From Blastobasis lacticolella (Eukaryota > Arthropoda > Insecta > Lepidoptera > Blastobasidae), in NCBI GenBank assembly GCA_905147135.1, contig LR990060.1, positions 10,928,001-10,992,000 of the forward strand: DNA of 64,000 bases, in the 5' to 3' direction. A program made the translations under genes and the position numbers. Shown here in pieces: positions 22,111-33,003 of this stretch; position 1 is the stretch's first letter, and each line of letters starts with the position of its first letter. The notes under the pieces were generated by a model. It was not told the DNA's origin. It ran no database searches and saw nothing but the letters and a program-made list of their open reading frames with translations.

Positions 22111-22800
22111 CAGCATTTCAACAATGCTAGGTTGCCCCTTCCTGTCAAAGTCGAGTCGGATGGAAGAGCCAATGACTTACGACGAGAGGATGCCCAAAAC
22201 CAGGCGAAGAATATACACACTGCAAATTTAAAGACCCGCCTGTTAAGCCAGAATGTATAGGTTTCTTCACGATATTTTACCTCTCCGTAAGAGTATCGGT
22301 TAGTAATCGAAGTCGATACCTCTGGCTAACGAGGTCGATACGATTACCACAATGGTACGCACCACGCTCGTTGTATAAGCAGATTGATCGTATAAAAACT
22401 CTGCAAAAAAGCAATCTATCCTCATGTAGGAATTCATTCGGCCTCCTCTGGCTTGACAGAACCACCGTGATCTTCATCAGGACGTGCTAAATTATGTTAC
22501 GTCATACTTCTCTCTCCTGCATAGCTCTACCGCCAAAGGACCCTAGTAACCCCTGCAACTACAGGTTTTGTTTATAAAGTGGATGTAGGAGGATCAGAAA
22601 AGATTTTCATCAAACTTAGTAAATGAGAGGTTCACTATTTCGATCGAGGTTCACTTTGTCACATGTTATCATCATTGTCTCACATAGTCGGATACATGAT
22701 AAATGAAAAACTACATTCTTTTTCTTTGATTTTTATTATTTGTGTATAAGCAATAAATAATTTTCATTCTTTTCAAGAAACGTAACTATGGCTATCTATC
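22110..22800. other. Intergenic, RTE-like LINE trace
   Basis: At about 22140-22210 'agtcggatggaagagccaat' and 'caaaaccaggcgaagaatat' resemble the RTE C-terminal remnant at 40120-40230. The rest is unrecognised. Confidence 0.35.
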
Positions 22801-23207
22801 TCAAAGGCCGATGCCGGCAACAACGCATTCGCGACACCCAGCAGCTGCGGGTATTTATAGGCAGCGGTGAAACCCACCATCGTGTGATTAGTTTGGCTCC
22901 CTCTAAATTAAAAAAATATTGTGCACGGTTTTACCTATCCGTGTAAGCATAAGTACGTACCTATTTAGAATATTTACCTGTAGACAGTCATCTCGACCGA
23001 CCTTTCCTCGTGAAATCATCGAGGAAAACCATTCATATTTCCGCGCACGTACGAGAAACTCATTTAAATTATTTATCATCGTCAGTCTTGGTACATCACC
23101 ACTATACATTTCTAGATATATAATAAATGAGGATCGTTTCTTTTGGCAGAAAAAGATACGGAAAATCCCCTGATAAAAGCTATACTTATTCAAATATTTA
23201 CTACTGA

Positions 23208-23490
23208 ACTGATTTGGCGATCAGGTAATTACAGTGGAGCGACTTCCATCTGACCTCCGTGACCCTGCTACCAGAGGAACCTGACCAGATTGGATCATGG
23301 TTACAAATTCAGTTGCCTGAATTTGCAGGTTTCATCACGATGTTTTCCCTTACCGTAAGAGCGTCGGCTAGAATTAACTAGTGTTTATAACTCAGAAAAG
23401 AGTCATTGGTACATGACCGCGGCGGTTTCAAACCCGGTACCTCTCGCTTACGAGTCGGCTACTTAACCGCTCGGCCACCGGGTACTTGCG
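23208..23490 (-). repeat. SINE family A copy, lacking the tail end
   Basis: Running right to left: a tRNA-like head (complement of 'ggtaacctct...' region, with the B-box as ggtttgaaacc, decayed), the fixed 'cagaaaagagtcattggtac' junction, and the body up to 'gatcaggtaattacagtgga'. The distal tail is missing on the left. Confidence 0.8.
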
Positions 23491-25548
23491 GCGGGCAATA
23501 ACTTTCTAGAAATTGACGTTGTGGGTTACAGAAGCACAGCGTTCATTTCTCGAAAAGTCGCTTATTTACGATTTTCGTGGACTGAAACGGTTTATACCTA
23601 CAGTATCGTTTGAATCAGTGTACTACTGATTGTCAAACTGCTTGTTCTGGTTTTCTATAGGTGTGAAATAAGTTTCTATGACAGTACAATGATGGCGCCA
23701 CATAGTTTTAGATTTTGTAAATTATTGCAATAACCATAAACCCGTTTTAAGCAAACTATGTCTCAAATGATAGATAATTTAATTTGTAACAATACGCACA
23801 AAGAGACTTTTATTGTAAGTATTATATTTAGGAATATATTTATGACTCTATAAAATTTATGATTTATTTTCTTCTAAAAAGTATACTTTTGCTGTCCAAT
23901 ATATCCAATTAGCATATGTTTAAAAACGAGACTTGGGCAGGAAATAATTGGGTATATTATCGAAGTATGGTAAAACTTTAACATTTTCAATTTGCTCTAA
24001 AATCAACGAAGTTATGTCGAAATTATTACAGTGCATCTTTTCACGTCCGCCCGAGGTATATAGGCGCAGTATAGGCGCCACCTTAGTAATGTTTGTCGTA
24101 CTGAAAGAGGTTTATAATACAGACAAATAGCATGGTTGGATTGAGCGTAGTTTACTAATTGTCAAAATACATCTTGTCGCTTACTAAAATGATAGAATCA
24201 GTAACAATGCCGATGACGTCACAATACGCTTAGTGGATGTAGATTTTGTCGATTATTGCGATAACCATTTATCCGATTTGTGCAAATTAGGTGTTAAATG
24301 ATAGGTATTAATATATATCATTATAATCGCTATCGTAATCAACATCATAATCATCCTAGCGGTCAAACTCCGTTTCTGACAGAGTCCACTTTCCTACACT
24401 TTCTCCTTTACTTCGTCCGGCCGGTTTCCAACACCCTCGCGTCGTAAGCCGTTAGCTATCGCGTCAGATACAGTGACGTCAATACATCGCTTTTTAGGCC
24501 TTCTGCGGAACGTCTATCCTGATACCAGCAGGTTTAGGCATACCTACCTGTTTCTCACGTATCCAAGCTTACACAGTACGTGACCAAACCAGCGCAGCGA
24601 TACGATTGAAGAGTCTTATCCGCGTTATCTCTCACACTAAGCTGGCTACCACATCCTGGTAAATAGTAGGCTGTCTACTGTAGAATACCGCGTGCCGTCT
24701 ATTAGGTGGACTGTGAAAGATAAGAGCTAGGAATTCATGGAAGCAACTAAAAGCCTCAATTGGAAAGCAAAAAGCGACACCGCAAATGCAATGCTCTGCA
24801 AAGTCCATCCTCAAACTAAATCGTGTAATCATCCTCAAACTCTGACAGTCATATAATGGTGAGGTGCAGGAAGCAGTGAGAGACAAAACAGGATGCTTGA
24901 AGAAATTGAGTTCTGCGAAGAAACACCGCCTACAATGGAATTTTAACCTTGCACTTGGTCCCCACGGTTTTCAATTGTGCACAGAAGACACTTTTACTTA
25001 CTCAAGAGATGAAAGAATATTTTTATTTCATACAAATATTGTTCTTTTTATACCAATAGAATTTTAACCTTGAACGGTTTTCAATTAGGCACAAAATTCG
25101 ATGAGTAATTGATGAAGTTAATGAAAATAGTAATCTAATTTTAAATTGTAAAAAATATTGTATTAATATAATCTTAAATTAATTTTTTTACACCGCCCTC
25201 ACAGGGTCACATGATATACTTTTAGCAACATTTAATATCTGATATTATTAAATACCATGTGATGCAATGAATAAATTTTAATTACTAAATGACTAAACTA
25301 TTACTTACGATGAAAGAATTGTAGGTACTTTTATCGTTATCTATTGAAACAATAACAAACAATTGCAAAACAATTTATGGTAAATAGGACGTTATTATCA
25401 ACACAAAGACAGTGTTTGCTTTACCTACACACAACTCATGACACAACAAATCTAGTACAGGTACAATTAGCTACATAATTAGGTATCTGAAGCCCTAGTT
25501 TTAAATTAGATATATTAGACCTCTCTGATATAGTTTTATCGTTTTGTA
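23491..25548. other. Intergenic, two-kilobase stretch
   Basis: Mostly AT-rich sequence with no supported gene. At 24340-24650 'gtttctgacagagtccactt' and 'ctccttta' belong to a dispersed repeat seen inverted at 53880-53950 and directly at 56870-56950. Two loosely similar segments (23640-23760 and 24160-24290, each with 'attattgc(a/g)ataacca') look like an old local duplication. Confidence 0.4.
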
Positions 25549-25893
25549 CTTTCAGAGCGTCGGTGGTCGGGCAGTTGAGTATCCGACTCGTAAGCGAGAG
25601 GTACCGGGTTCGAATCCCGCTGCAGCCATGTACCACTGACTCTTTTCTGAGTTATGAACATTAGTTGAATTCTAACCGATACTGATACGCTGAGGAACAA
25701 CAACATAGTGATGAAACTTGCAATTTCAGGCAACTGAATTTGTAACCATGATCCAATCTGTTCAGGTTCCCCTGGTAGCACGGTTACGGAGGTCAGATGG
25801 TAGTCGCTCCACTGTAATAACCTGGTCGCCAAATCCTGGATCATGGTCAAGGCGGACCACGGGCTCTCGTCCATAACTGGGACATTAACGCTA
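25549..25893 (+). repeat. SINE family A, complete copy
   Basis: The tRNA-like head at about 25554-25625 has an A-box-like 'tggtcgggcagttgag' and a B-box 'gggttcgaatccc'. The fixed junction 'tgactcttttctgagttatg' follows, then the body, ending at 'gggacattaacgctaagaga' with an (ATT)n tail. This copy defines the family orientation. About a dozen copies occur in the window. Confidence 0.85.
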
Positions 25894-25930
25894 AGAGAAT
25901 TATTATTTTTACTTTCAGTGAGAGATCAGA

Positions 25931-26095
25931 GGCTCTACTTTTGAATCTCTCCTTTCGATTCGAACGATTTTCAATTTTGATTTTCAACATGAAAAGTTAG
26001 ATTTTTTGATACATGATGCTGATTTTCCCTATTTTTATGCCGGAAATCAAAATTGGAAACCGTTGGAATCGACGCGAGCGATTCAAAAATAGAGC
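25931..26095. mobile_element. MITE (family with 29134-29369)
   Basis: The left arm (ggctctacttttgaatctc, then gattcgaacg) is the imperfect complement of the right arm (gacgcgagcgattcaaaaat, agagc). The interior carries a second inverted block (ttgattttcaacatg / atgccggaaatcaa). It has no coding frame. The same arms occur at 29134-29369. Confidence 0.7.
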
Positions 26096-26729
26096 GTCTT
26101 TCAGTGAGAAAGTACAAGACTATATAACTATAATAGAGAGGTCTGATACATCTACAGGCGACTGTACCTAGATAAAGATGGAAAGAGTAAAGAAAGATCC
26201 GGTCATACAAAGTAAACTATATATCTATGGGGCTGATATGTTTATCTAGTGTGACATTGACGCTGGAACCACGTCATATGATGTCTAGTTCGTGATACAC
26301 ATGATGGATGTATGATGGAAGTATTCTCTGTCTTTGTTTGCACCATCGCTCTAGCAAACGATCTGTTTATATAGTCAGAACGATAGTATATTTATAACAT
26401 TTTAGTTTGTGGATTCAAATATTTTTTCCGATGGGGTGGAGATCGCAATTTCTTTCAGGTATATTATAAAGGTGTTTTTCTAAAAATTATTGAACGTATT
26501 TATGTTTGTTACTCGATCACACGTTCATACGGCATTTAACGTTTGGTAATATCAGTACCTATTTTTACAGAAGTATATAACATTATATAACTAATAGGAA
26601 TTGAATGGAGAATGGCAGACGCATTTGGGAAATAACGTTTTTCTCATTTTTACGTAGTGTACGTTATATCAAACAAAGGCGCTACCCGCCGTTTGTCCCT
26701 CTGCACGGATATACTCCTTGGTATATATT

Positions 26730-26860
26730 AATGCGTATATCTTTTGAACGACACAACGGATTTTAATGCGATTTTCAACAATAGATAGAGTGATTCAAGA
26801 GGAAGGTTTACAGGGTAGGACAACACGCGACCGAAGCTGCGGCTGGCCAGCAAGTAAAGT
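26730..26860 (+). mobile_element. Helitron-related fragment
   Basis: 'aatagatagagtgattcaag' and 'gaggaaggttta' match the Helitron bodies at 38010 and 61797, but the 3' terminus is decayed ('acgcgaccgaagctgcg'). Confidence 0.55.
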
Positions 26861-27189
26861 ATAAAGTACCCTATTACTATCATTCTAATTCCTTACCAAA
26901 CTTATTCAAATCTGTTCCGAAATTTAACAATATATGGAATGTAATGTATGATAAAGAGCATTGGCGAACAGACTCATCTGAACACTTTTGGAAGCCGATT
27001 GGCACCCCGAAATCATAGTAATATGGACATCAAGCTGAGTAGTAATAGTGGTGACTCAGTCAGAATAGTACTCACTTGCTTTAACCTAAAGTGTCCTATA
27101 TGATAACCGATCAGGTTACCACCAAAGTATACGGTAACTGCGCCATTTTACGTCACGTAAAGATAGTACGCTGTAAACATGGTTCGATC

Positions 27190-27224
27190 TATTTAAGACA
27201 AAACGATCTCATTATCACGACAGT
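27190..27224 (+). promoter_or_regulatory. Core promoter of the 27245 gene
   Basis: TATTTAA at 27190-27196 lies 30 bp before an ACAGT initiator (27220-27224). The same layout and flanking words (ctatttaagacaa, tgtaaaca upstream, aactaagga before the ATG) occur at the 36585 gene, showing a duplicated and conserved promoter. Confidence 0.7.
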
Positions 27225-27244
27225 ATCAAATTAACTAAGGAATC

Positions 27245-27598
27245 ATGCGCTCACTAGTCGTCCTCGCGCTGTGTTTAGCCGTTTGCTATGGCCAGAGCCA
27301 CGACATGGTCTCCGGAGTGCCAAGTTTCGGAGACGTTGTGGTCTTCAGGACTACGGAACACAAATACGGGTTCCCATTCATTGTGAGGACCAGCATCATT
27401 GAGTATCCCCTTCCAGGCCAGCATAACAACGTGTTCATAAAAGCTATATACGTGAACGACAACTGGCACGATGGCTCCGGAGGTTACCCCACCATTTCGT
27501 CGGGAGGAGTTGGCCAGAGATTCGTGAAGATCAAGCTGAAGAGTCAACGCAGCAGTGGATTCAACTTCACGGTCACCATCTACGGCCGATACCTGTGA
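27245..27598 (+). CDS. Secreted MBF2/REPAT-family protein (duplicate A)
   Basis: A 117-residue single-exon protein with signal peptide MRSLVVLALCLAVCYGQ. The canonical MBF2 domain shows VFIKAIYVNDNWHDGSGGYP, the SSGGVGQRFVKIKLKSQR strand and GFNFTVTIYGRY at the end; NFT is a possible glycosylation sequon. This and 36585-36938 are the closest to the family consensus and are about 80% identical to each other over their full length (24 differences in 117). The promoter and the 3' UTR words around 'ttgttgaaa' and 'atataagttg' are shared too, so the duplication included the whole transcription unit. A downstream AATATA may act as a variant poly(A) signal. The likely role is an extracellular protein of gut or haemolymph, inferred from REPAT relatives only. 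Confidence 0.9.
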   Translation: MRSLVVLALCLAVCYGQSHDMVSGVPSFGDVVVFRTTEHKYGFPFIVRTSIIEYPLPGQHNNVFIKAIYVNDNWHDGSGGYPTISSGGVGQRFVKIKLKSQRSSGFNFTVTIYGRYL

Positions 27599-27829
27599 TT
27601 TCGACCTTGGAAGTGGCAGCATAAGTGATCATGTTTGAGACTGTTTTTTACCAAATGGCTGGCGTCACAATTTTTTATGTAAAGTGCTAAGGAATCTATA
27701 GTGTGTATATAATTAGATATAATGTGTTTATAAATTATTTGTTGAAATATAAGTTGAAAGTGTTATTGAGTGAATTATTCCAGATATACTCACAATGTTT
27801 CGTGTTCTCGTGGTTCGCGGGTTCAGTAT

Positions 27830-28020
27830 GGCACAAGTGCATAAACGCCGGTCGCTACGCAGAGGTCCCGGGTTCGATTCCCGGCCGAGCAGAAATTTAA
27901 ATGACAAATTTTAATTTCTGTAACGGGTCTGGGTGTAAAAATAAGTATGTATTTAAAAGTAAGCTTTGCTTACTTTGGGGCTAAATGGCGCTGTGTGAAT
28001 TTGTCCAAGCATGTTTATTT
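27830..28020 (+). repeat. SINE family B copy
   Basis: The B-box ggttcgattcc is intact, followed by 'cagaaatttaaatgacaaat' and the 'ggggctaaatggcgctgtg' end. The open frame 27703-27900 ends inside the head and is not a gene. Confidence 0.8.
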
Positions 28021-28183
28021 TTATTTTATTTTAGTATCATACGACGATTTTCAACACACAAGCGAGAACATATAAGAAATACTTATCTCTTTACCTTTGA
28101 CTTAAAATCACAGCCTAGCAAAGTAGTGTCGCTAAGGTCTTCGAATCACGAGAGTAGAGTGATTCTAATATGAGCACACTCAT

Positions 28184-28432
28184 CATCATCACAGCCCGTA
28201 ACAGTCCACTGCAGGACTTAGGGCCTCTCCCACGAAAGGGGAGGTTATTGCCATAATCTCTTCGCTTTGTAGGCGGGTTAGAGATCGCAGTCTTATAAAT
28301 ATAACAATGGAAAACGTTGCTGCTAATTTTCCAGTCTACGATGACTCTTAGACCTTTCTTTTGTGTACACCCACAAGCGTAAGGGGTTGGTGCTATTCTT
28401 CTCTGCCGGACACCACACGGCCAAGCACAGTA
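28184..28432 (+). repeat. Interspersed repeat family C, copy
   Basis: 'acagtccactgcaggactta', 'ggttattgccataatctc' and 'ggacaccacacggcc' are in the family order. A segment around 'gaaaacattagtcgcc' is deleted. Confidence 0.8.
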
Positions 28433-28973
28433 AATGATTTTTTTTTTTATGTCTAATGCCGTTATTTACTTGTGACGTGCCAGCGCGGGACATAAAAAAT
28501 AGTCTCTTGTAAGACATGCAACTTTTCACCTATCCAGTAGGATAAGGCCGATTTACCTAAAAACTACGAGCAAAATCGCTCTCTGCCGCGTGTTTTTACG
28601 AACTATAAGCGTCCTTTTCGCGCTGGGGAGGTAAAAATCACTATTGTTCTTTAGTTTGAAGACAAAGTCGATGCGATGCGAAGACAATACACCATTACGA
28701 GCCACATGTCCATTAAGCAAACAGCCTATTTCGCATTCTATTTCTCAAAACACCTGAAATATAAAATGCGTCATGCATTCAGCGACGTTGTAGTGGGTGG
28801 AAACAAACGATTGCGTGGCACCGTCTTTGTTTTTGGGATTGAAGAACAAACATGGGTAATAATTTTCTGTTTTTTCCTCGCAACGTGTTTAAAAACGTCA
28901 TGTGTCACCGTTGTGTATAGGTAAAAACGCTCGGAAACATTTCGCGTTTCCCTCAGTCGGCATTCGAGCCTAC

Positions 28974-29079
28974 TCATCCACGCCAGCGCTCGCGTGCGCT
29001 ACCTATCTCTTTCACACTCGTGGTAAGTTGCTAGAGATAGAACAGACAGGCATTAGAAGGCGAGCGCTCGGGTGGATGT
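28974..29079. mobile_element. Small inverted-repeat element
   Basis: Left arm 'catccacgccagcgctcgc' and right arm 'gcgagcgctcgggtggatg' are imperfect complements about 65 bp apart. No open frame. It is followed directly by another palindromic word (gcgcgagcgctcgcg). Confidence 0.6.
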
Positions 29080-29133
29080 AAGCGCGAGCGCTCGCGGACT
29101 ACTATTTTTGAATAGTGGCCCCATGCTTGATGC

Positions 29134-29369
29134 GGCTCTATTTTTGACCTGCTCGCCGAACAGCCGAACGGCTGTCAATTTTAATTTTCAGCATAAAAAT
29201 TCTATATATTTTAAATTACATTGACGATAGTGACAGCGAACAGTCCAGAAATAGAGAAACAATATTGACCTACTACAGTTTTACAATAAATGTTTTCTGA
29301 TTTCTGATTTTTTTATGCTGCTATCAAAGCTGAAAACCGTTCGCCTCGACGCGAGCGATTCAAAAATAG
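29134..29369. mobile_element. MITE (family with 25931-26095)
   Basis: The arms ggctctatttttgacc... and ...gcgagcgattcaaaaatag are complementary, with inner complementary blocks 'cagcataaaaa' and 'tttttttatgctg'. The centre differs from the 25931 copy, as is usual within MITE families. Confidence 0.65.
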
Positions 29370-29509
29370 TACCTAATTAATAATTACACAACTCCATCCA
29401 AAATCTAAAATGAGTTCGAGCATAACAATTTAGTAGATAAAATAATTGTAAAGTCATAACTTTACAATTATATTAATACATAACATATTAGCGTACTGAC
29501 TGTAATAAC

Positions 29510-29790
29510 AAGGGAGCGTGGTTGAGTGGTTAGGGTATTCGACTCGTAAGCGAGAGGTACCGTGTTCGAGTACCAATGACTCTTTTCTGAGTTATGTACA
29601 TTAGTTAAATACTAACCGATGCCCTTAAGGTGAGGGAAAACATCGTGAAAAAACCGGCACATTCATGATCTAATCTGAACAGGTTCCCCTAGTGGCAGGG
29701 TAACGAAGTTCGGATGGCAGCCGCCCCATTGTAATGACCTGATCTGCCAAAACATGGATTATGCTCAAGGCGGACTGCGGGCCCTCGTAC
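29510..29790 (+). repeat. SINE family A copy
   Basis: The head 'gtggttgagtggttagggta' and the 'tgactcttttctgagttatg' junction are present. The B-box is decayed (gtgttcgagtacc) and a short deletion follows it. The body runs to 'ggcggactgcgggccctcg'. The minus-strand frame 29670-29864 lies inside. Confidence 0.75.
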
Positions 29791-29959
29791 GCTAGAGTAC
29801 GATGCCGAAAAAGCAACAGCCGCTGATGCAAACGAGTTCTTGAGCGGAGACAGGGCTTTGGCAAGCGTAGTGTAGGCGCCCTCCGGCCAGATGGAGTGAC
29901 AATTTTGCGGACAAGATGCTGGCTGAAGTCAGGGTACGTTGGCGTTTATAGGGGGAGGC

Positions 29960-30880
29960 CTATAAATAAAAAATTAATAAAAGAATATTCATTTATTTCA
30001 GCCATAGTAGTCCATATTTTACATGAAAGATAGATTTAAGATGTCAGATTAAAAATATTATTACTAAAATGTCAAATAATGAAATTTCCAATAAAAATGT
30101 CAATGTACACAATATTAATGTCAATGTCAAGATTAATGTCATGTTAAAAAAATAATAAGATAAAGTAAAAATGTAATTAGACTAGATATTATTTAACGTG
30201 CAGATCTATGAAACGACCCAGTATACTAGAGTCCATTCTGTCTGCTATCATCATCAGGATGCCGTTACAGCAGCTATATCCAGCAGTGGACTAGTATACT
30301 CTGATGATGATGATAATTAAATTTACTAATAATTTTCAGGCACCTTAGAATTCTACACATACAATTCATAATAGTGAAACCTCATTGACGTAGATTGACG
30401 CTATGATTGGCGAATTTCTATTAGGTTTTGTCGCAATTTTAGTATCTTTCCATTCTCTTCCGGAATGGAGAAGGTGATTTTAAAGCCATAATAAACGTTC
30501 AGAATATTTTTGTAAGGGTTATGAATTCTTTTTAAAATGGGGTACAATTATGAGCCGTTTTCCGTACTAAAACTGCTGCAATCAGAACAGCCTATAAAAA
30601 ATTAGGCTACGGAAAAGAGCGATCGTGTTGAAGAAATAATAAATAAATAAACAAAATAAATTTATTTATTCAAATGAAATTAATCAAATTTACAAGTTAA
30701 TTAAAAATTACAACATACCTACTTATAGTAAATGGGTACAAATAAAATCAAGGCTACATATTTGCAACTCTTGCACAAATAATAATAGGTACTTAATTCT
30801 AGTTATTGATAGTTTGGACACCTAAACTAAGTAAATGATTTACTTGTATCTTAGGCATCCAGGTTTGTAGGTCTAATCTA
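29960..30880. other. Intergenic, AT-rich with 'atgtcaa' rich tract
   Basis: At 30030-30165 many short words of the type atgtcaa/aatgtca recur, as they do at 50400-50600, both following an 'attcatttatt' motif. These look like the minus-strand 3' regions of the same retroelement family. No gene is seen. Confidence 0.4.
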
Positions 30881-30882
30881 AA

Positions 30883-30917
30883 TATACAGGGTGTTTCATA
30901 ATACATGTATAAAGCCG
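30883..30917 (+). repeat. Left 35-bp terminal inverted repeat of a 4.8-kb interval
   Basis: Starts tatacagggtgtttcataat and is matched base for base, inverted, at 35681-35715. TA dinucleotides border both ends, as for TA-target DNA transposons. No transposase frame lies between. Confidence 0.75.
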
Positions 30918-31085
30918 AAAGGGTGTTAAAGTAGAGCTTTCAAAGAGTGCACTGGCGACTTCATTTTATCCGGACATTGAATTTTAATTTTAATAAAAAA
31001 AATTAATTTTTAAAGATAAATAACCATATCGACTACGTTGAAGCGCAGCTCTATTTCAAGTTGATGATCATATAAAAAACAGGTT

Positions 31086-31530
31086 AATAACCTCGTGCGA
31101 CCCCTATCGAAACAAAGCAACCTCCTCAAGCCTACTACCAGGAGCCTAATGCTGCGTACACACCGGGCGATGTGTGACGCGCACCCGTTTCGGCTAACGA
31201 TTGTCCGTTGGCGTGTGCCAGCCGGCAATCCGCAGTGCAGCGTGGCGGTAACATCAAACGGATAGAAGTAATCATCCAATCGCAGTTTGGGCGGATACCG
31301 AAGGCCAACAAACAAACGTGCAAATACGAGCCCGAATCGGTTCCCAAAACTCCCAAAGATCGTTTGCTTGACCACGAAATGCAAGTATTAGACCTTAGAA
31401 GTCCAAATAATTCGGCCGACAGCCCTTCGTTGGCGTACGTTGAGTGTGTACACACCATAAGGACGAGTAATAACCTCGTGCCATTCATATCAAAACAAAC
31501 CAACCTCCTTCATCTTACTACCAGGCGTCG
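31086..31530. repeat. Segment flanked by about 57-bp imperfect direct repeats
   Basis: 'aataacctcgtgc' ... 'aagcaacctcctcaa' ... 'ctactaccagg' at 31086-31141 recurs as 'aataacctcgtgc' ... 'aaccaacctccttca' ... 'ttactaccagg' at 31470-31527. The enclosed sequence has 'gcgtacacaccgggcga' at its left and 'gagtgtgtacacacc' at its right. Three overlapping open frames of 122-124 codons on both strands cross it; none shows a family motif. Confidence 0.55.
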
Positions 31531-31624
31531 TACTAAATGTTACCTACTTATGAATAGGCTCTACCAAATTAACTAGGAACTTGCCTACACTAATTATTTT
31601 CGATAGGTAGGTATGCTTAAATGG

Positions 31625-31945
31625 TCGGAGCGTCGGTGGCCTAAGGTTGCGGTATCCGACTCGTACGCGTGAGGTACCGGGTTCGAATCCCACTGCCGCC
31701 ATGTACCACTAACTCTTTTCTAAGTTATGCACAGTAGCTGAATACTAACCGATGCTTTTACGGTGAGGGAAATCATCGTGATGAAACTTACACATTCAGT
31801 TCAGACGACTGAATGTGTAAGTAACCATGATCCAATCTGGTCAGGTTCCCTTGGTAGCAGGGTTAGGAGCCAGGAATGTCAGATGGCAGTCGCTCCACTG
31901 CAATTAATTACCTAATCTGCCAAATCCTAGATCATGGACCATAGT
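31625..31945 (+). repeat. SINE family A copy
   Basis: Head 'agcgtcggtggcctaaggtt' with an intact B-box 'gggttcgaatccc', the junction, and the body to 'caaatcctagatcatgg'. The tail is missing. Confidence 0.8.
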
Positions 31946-31974
31946 CTAATAATTTTGTGGAGAGAAAAGAATTT

Positions 31975-33003
31975 GTTACAGTGGAGCGACTACCATCTGA
32001 CCTCCATGACCCTGCTACCAGGGGAACCTGACTCGATTGGATCATGGTTACAATTTCAGTTGCCAGAATTTGCAGATTTCATCATGATGTTTCCCTCACC
32101 ATAGGAGCATCGGTTAATTTCAACTAATGTACATAACTCAGACAGTGGCGTGCCTAGGGGTTCAGAGTAAGGCAAGCCGAGAGATGAAGTTTGTGTAGTT
32201 TTTACGGTTATTAAAAATAAATCCATCCCCTTGCCACATTACGGAAATAATTTGTTATTTTCTGAGAAATGATTATAAACTTTACCTTTTCCATGCAAAT
32301 CAAAACTTGTGCACATTTTAAACCATCACAAGGGACTCTACTTCGTCTATTGTTAATCAATCTAATTAAATCACTTTTACTACAAAACACAACACAAACA
32401 CAACAAAAACTAATTACTTATCCGCCCAAACGGCTCAAACAAAACAATAGTGAAGTTGGTACGTATTACAGCATTCAACAAACGTACCTACTGCGCATGC
32501 GCGAAGTTGCCAATTTCAAAGATCCGTGTACAACTTCATACGCATGCAGGGCTTAAAGTCTCGTACAATTTACCATATAAACAAACGTATAGTTATATCT
32601 CATTATAGGACAGTTTTCATATGTAAGAAAGAGACATACCGGCCGGAATCAAAGCCCGCTTACAAGCCAGCGCGTGCGAGCGAGATGACTGACCGAGTCT
32701 CAATTTCCTCAACTTGCGTGTGCGTTCGGATCGTGTTTCATAACCTGGGCCCACGATGGCGCTGCTTTGCGGCGCGGCAGTTTGAAATGCATTAGGAGCG
32801 CGAACTTTAAATAGTTCGCGCTCGCATTATCTTTGATTTTTTATCGATAATTATTTTTATAAGGCAAGCCCGGCTTTTGGGCTTGTATGACAGTAACGCC
32901 ACTGAACTCAGAAAAGAGTCATTGGTACATTGCCACAGCGGGATTCGAACCCGGCACCTCTCTCGCTTACGTCGGATACTCAACCGCCCAGCCACCAACG
33001 TTC
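31975..33003 (-). repeat. SINE family A copy split by a hAT element
   Basis: The distal part (31975-32142) and the head part (32905-33003, with B-box complement ggattcgaaccc) are one SINE interrupted at its 'aactcaga' word by the element 32143-32904. That word is present on both sides as the target duplication. Confidence 0.85.
32143..32904. mobile_element. Non-autonomous hAT element inserted in a SINE
   Basis: The ends are CAGTGGCGTGCC and ...GTAACGCCACTG (inverted CAGTGGCGT), with the exact 8-bp target duplication AACTCAGA at 32135-32142 and 32905-32912. The 762-bp interior includes subterminal 'aaggcaagcc' (32171) and 'aaggcaagccc' (32862) words. No hAT transposase frame is present; the open frames at 32269-32556 and 32526-32795 lack any such signature. 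Confidence 0.88.

Noticed and set aside
32269..32795. Possible hAT transposase fragments inside the 32143-32904 element
   Set aside because: The two short frames show no catalytic or dimerisation signature and differ in frame; the element is non-autonomous.
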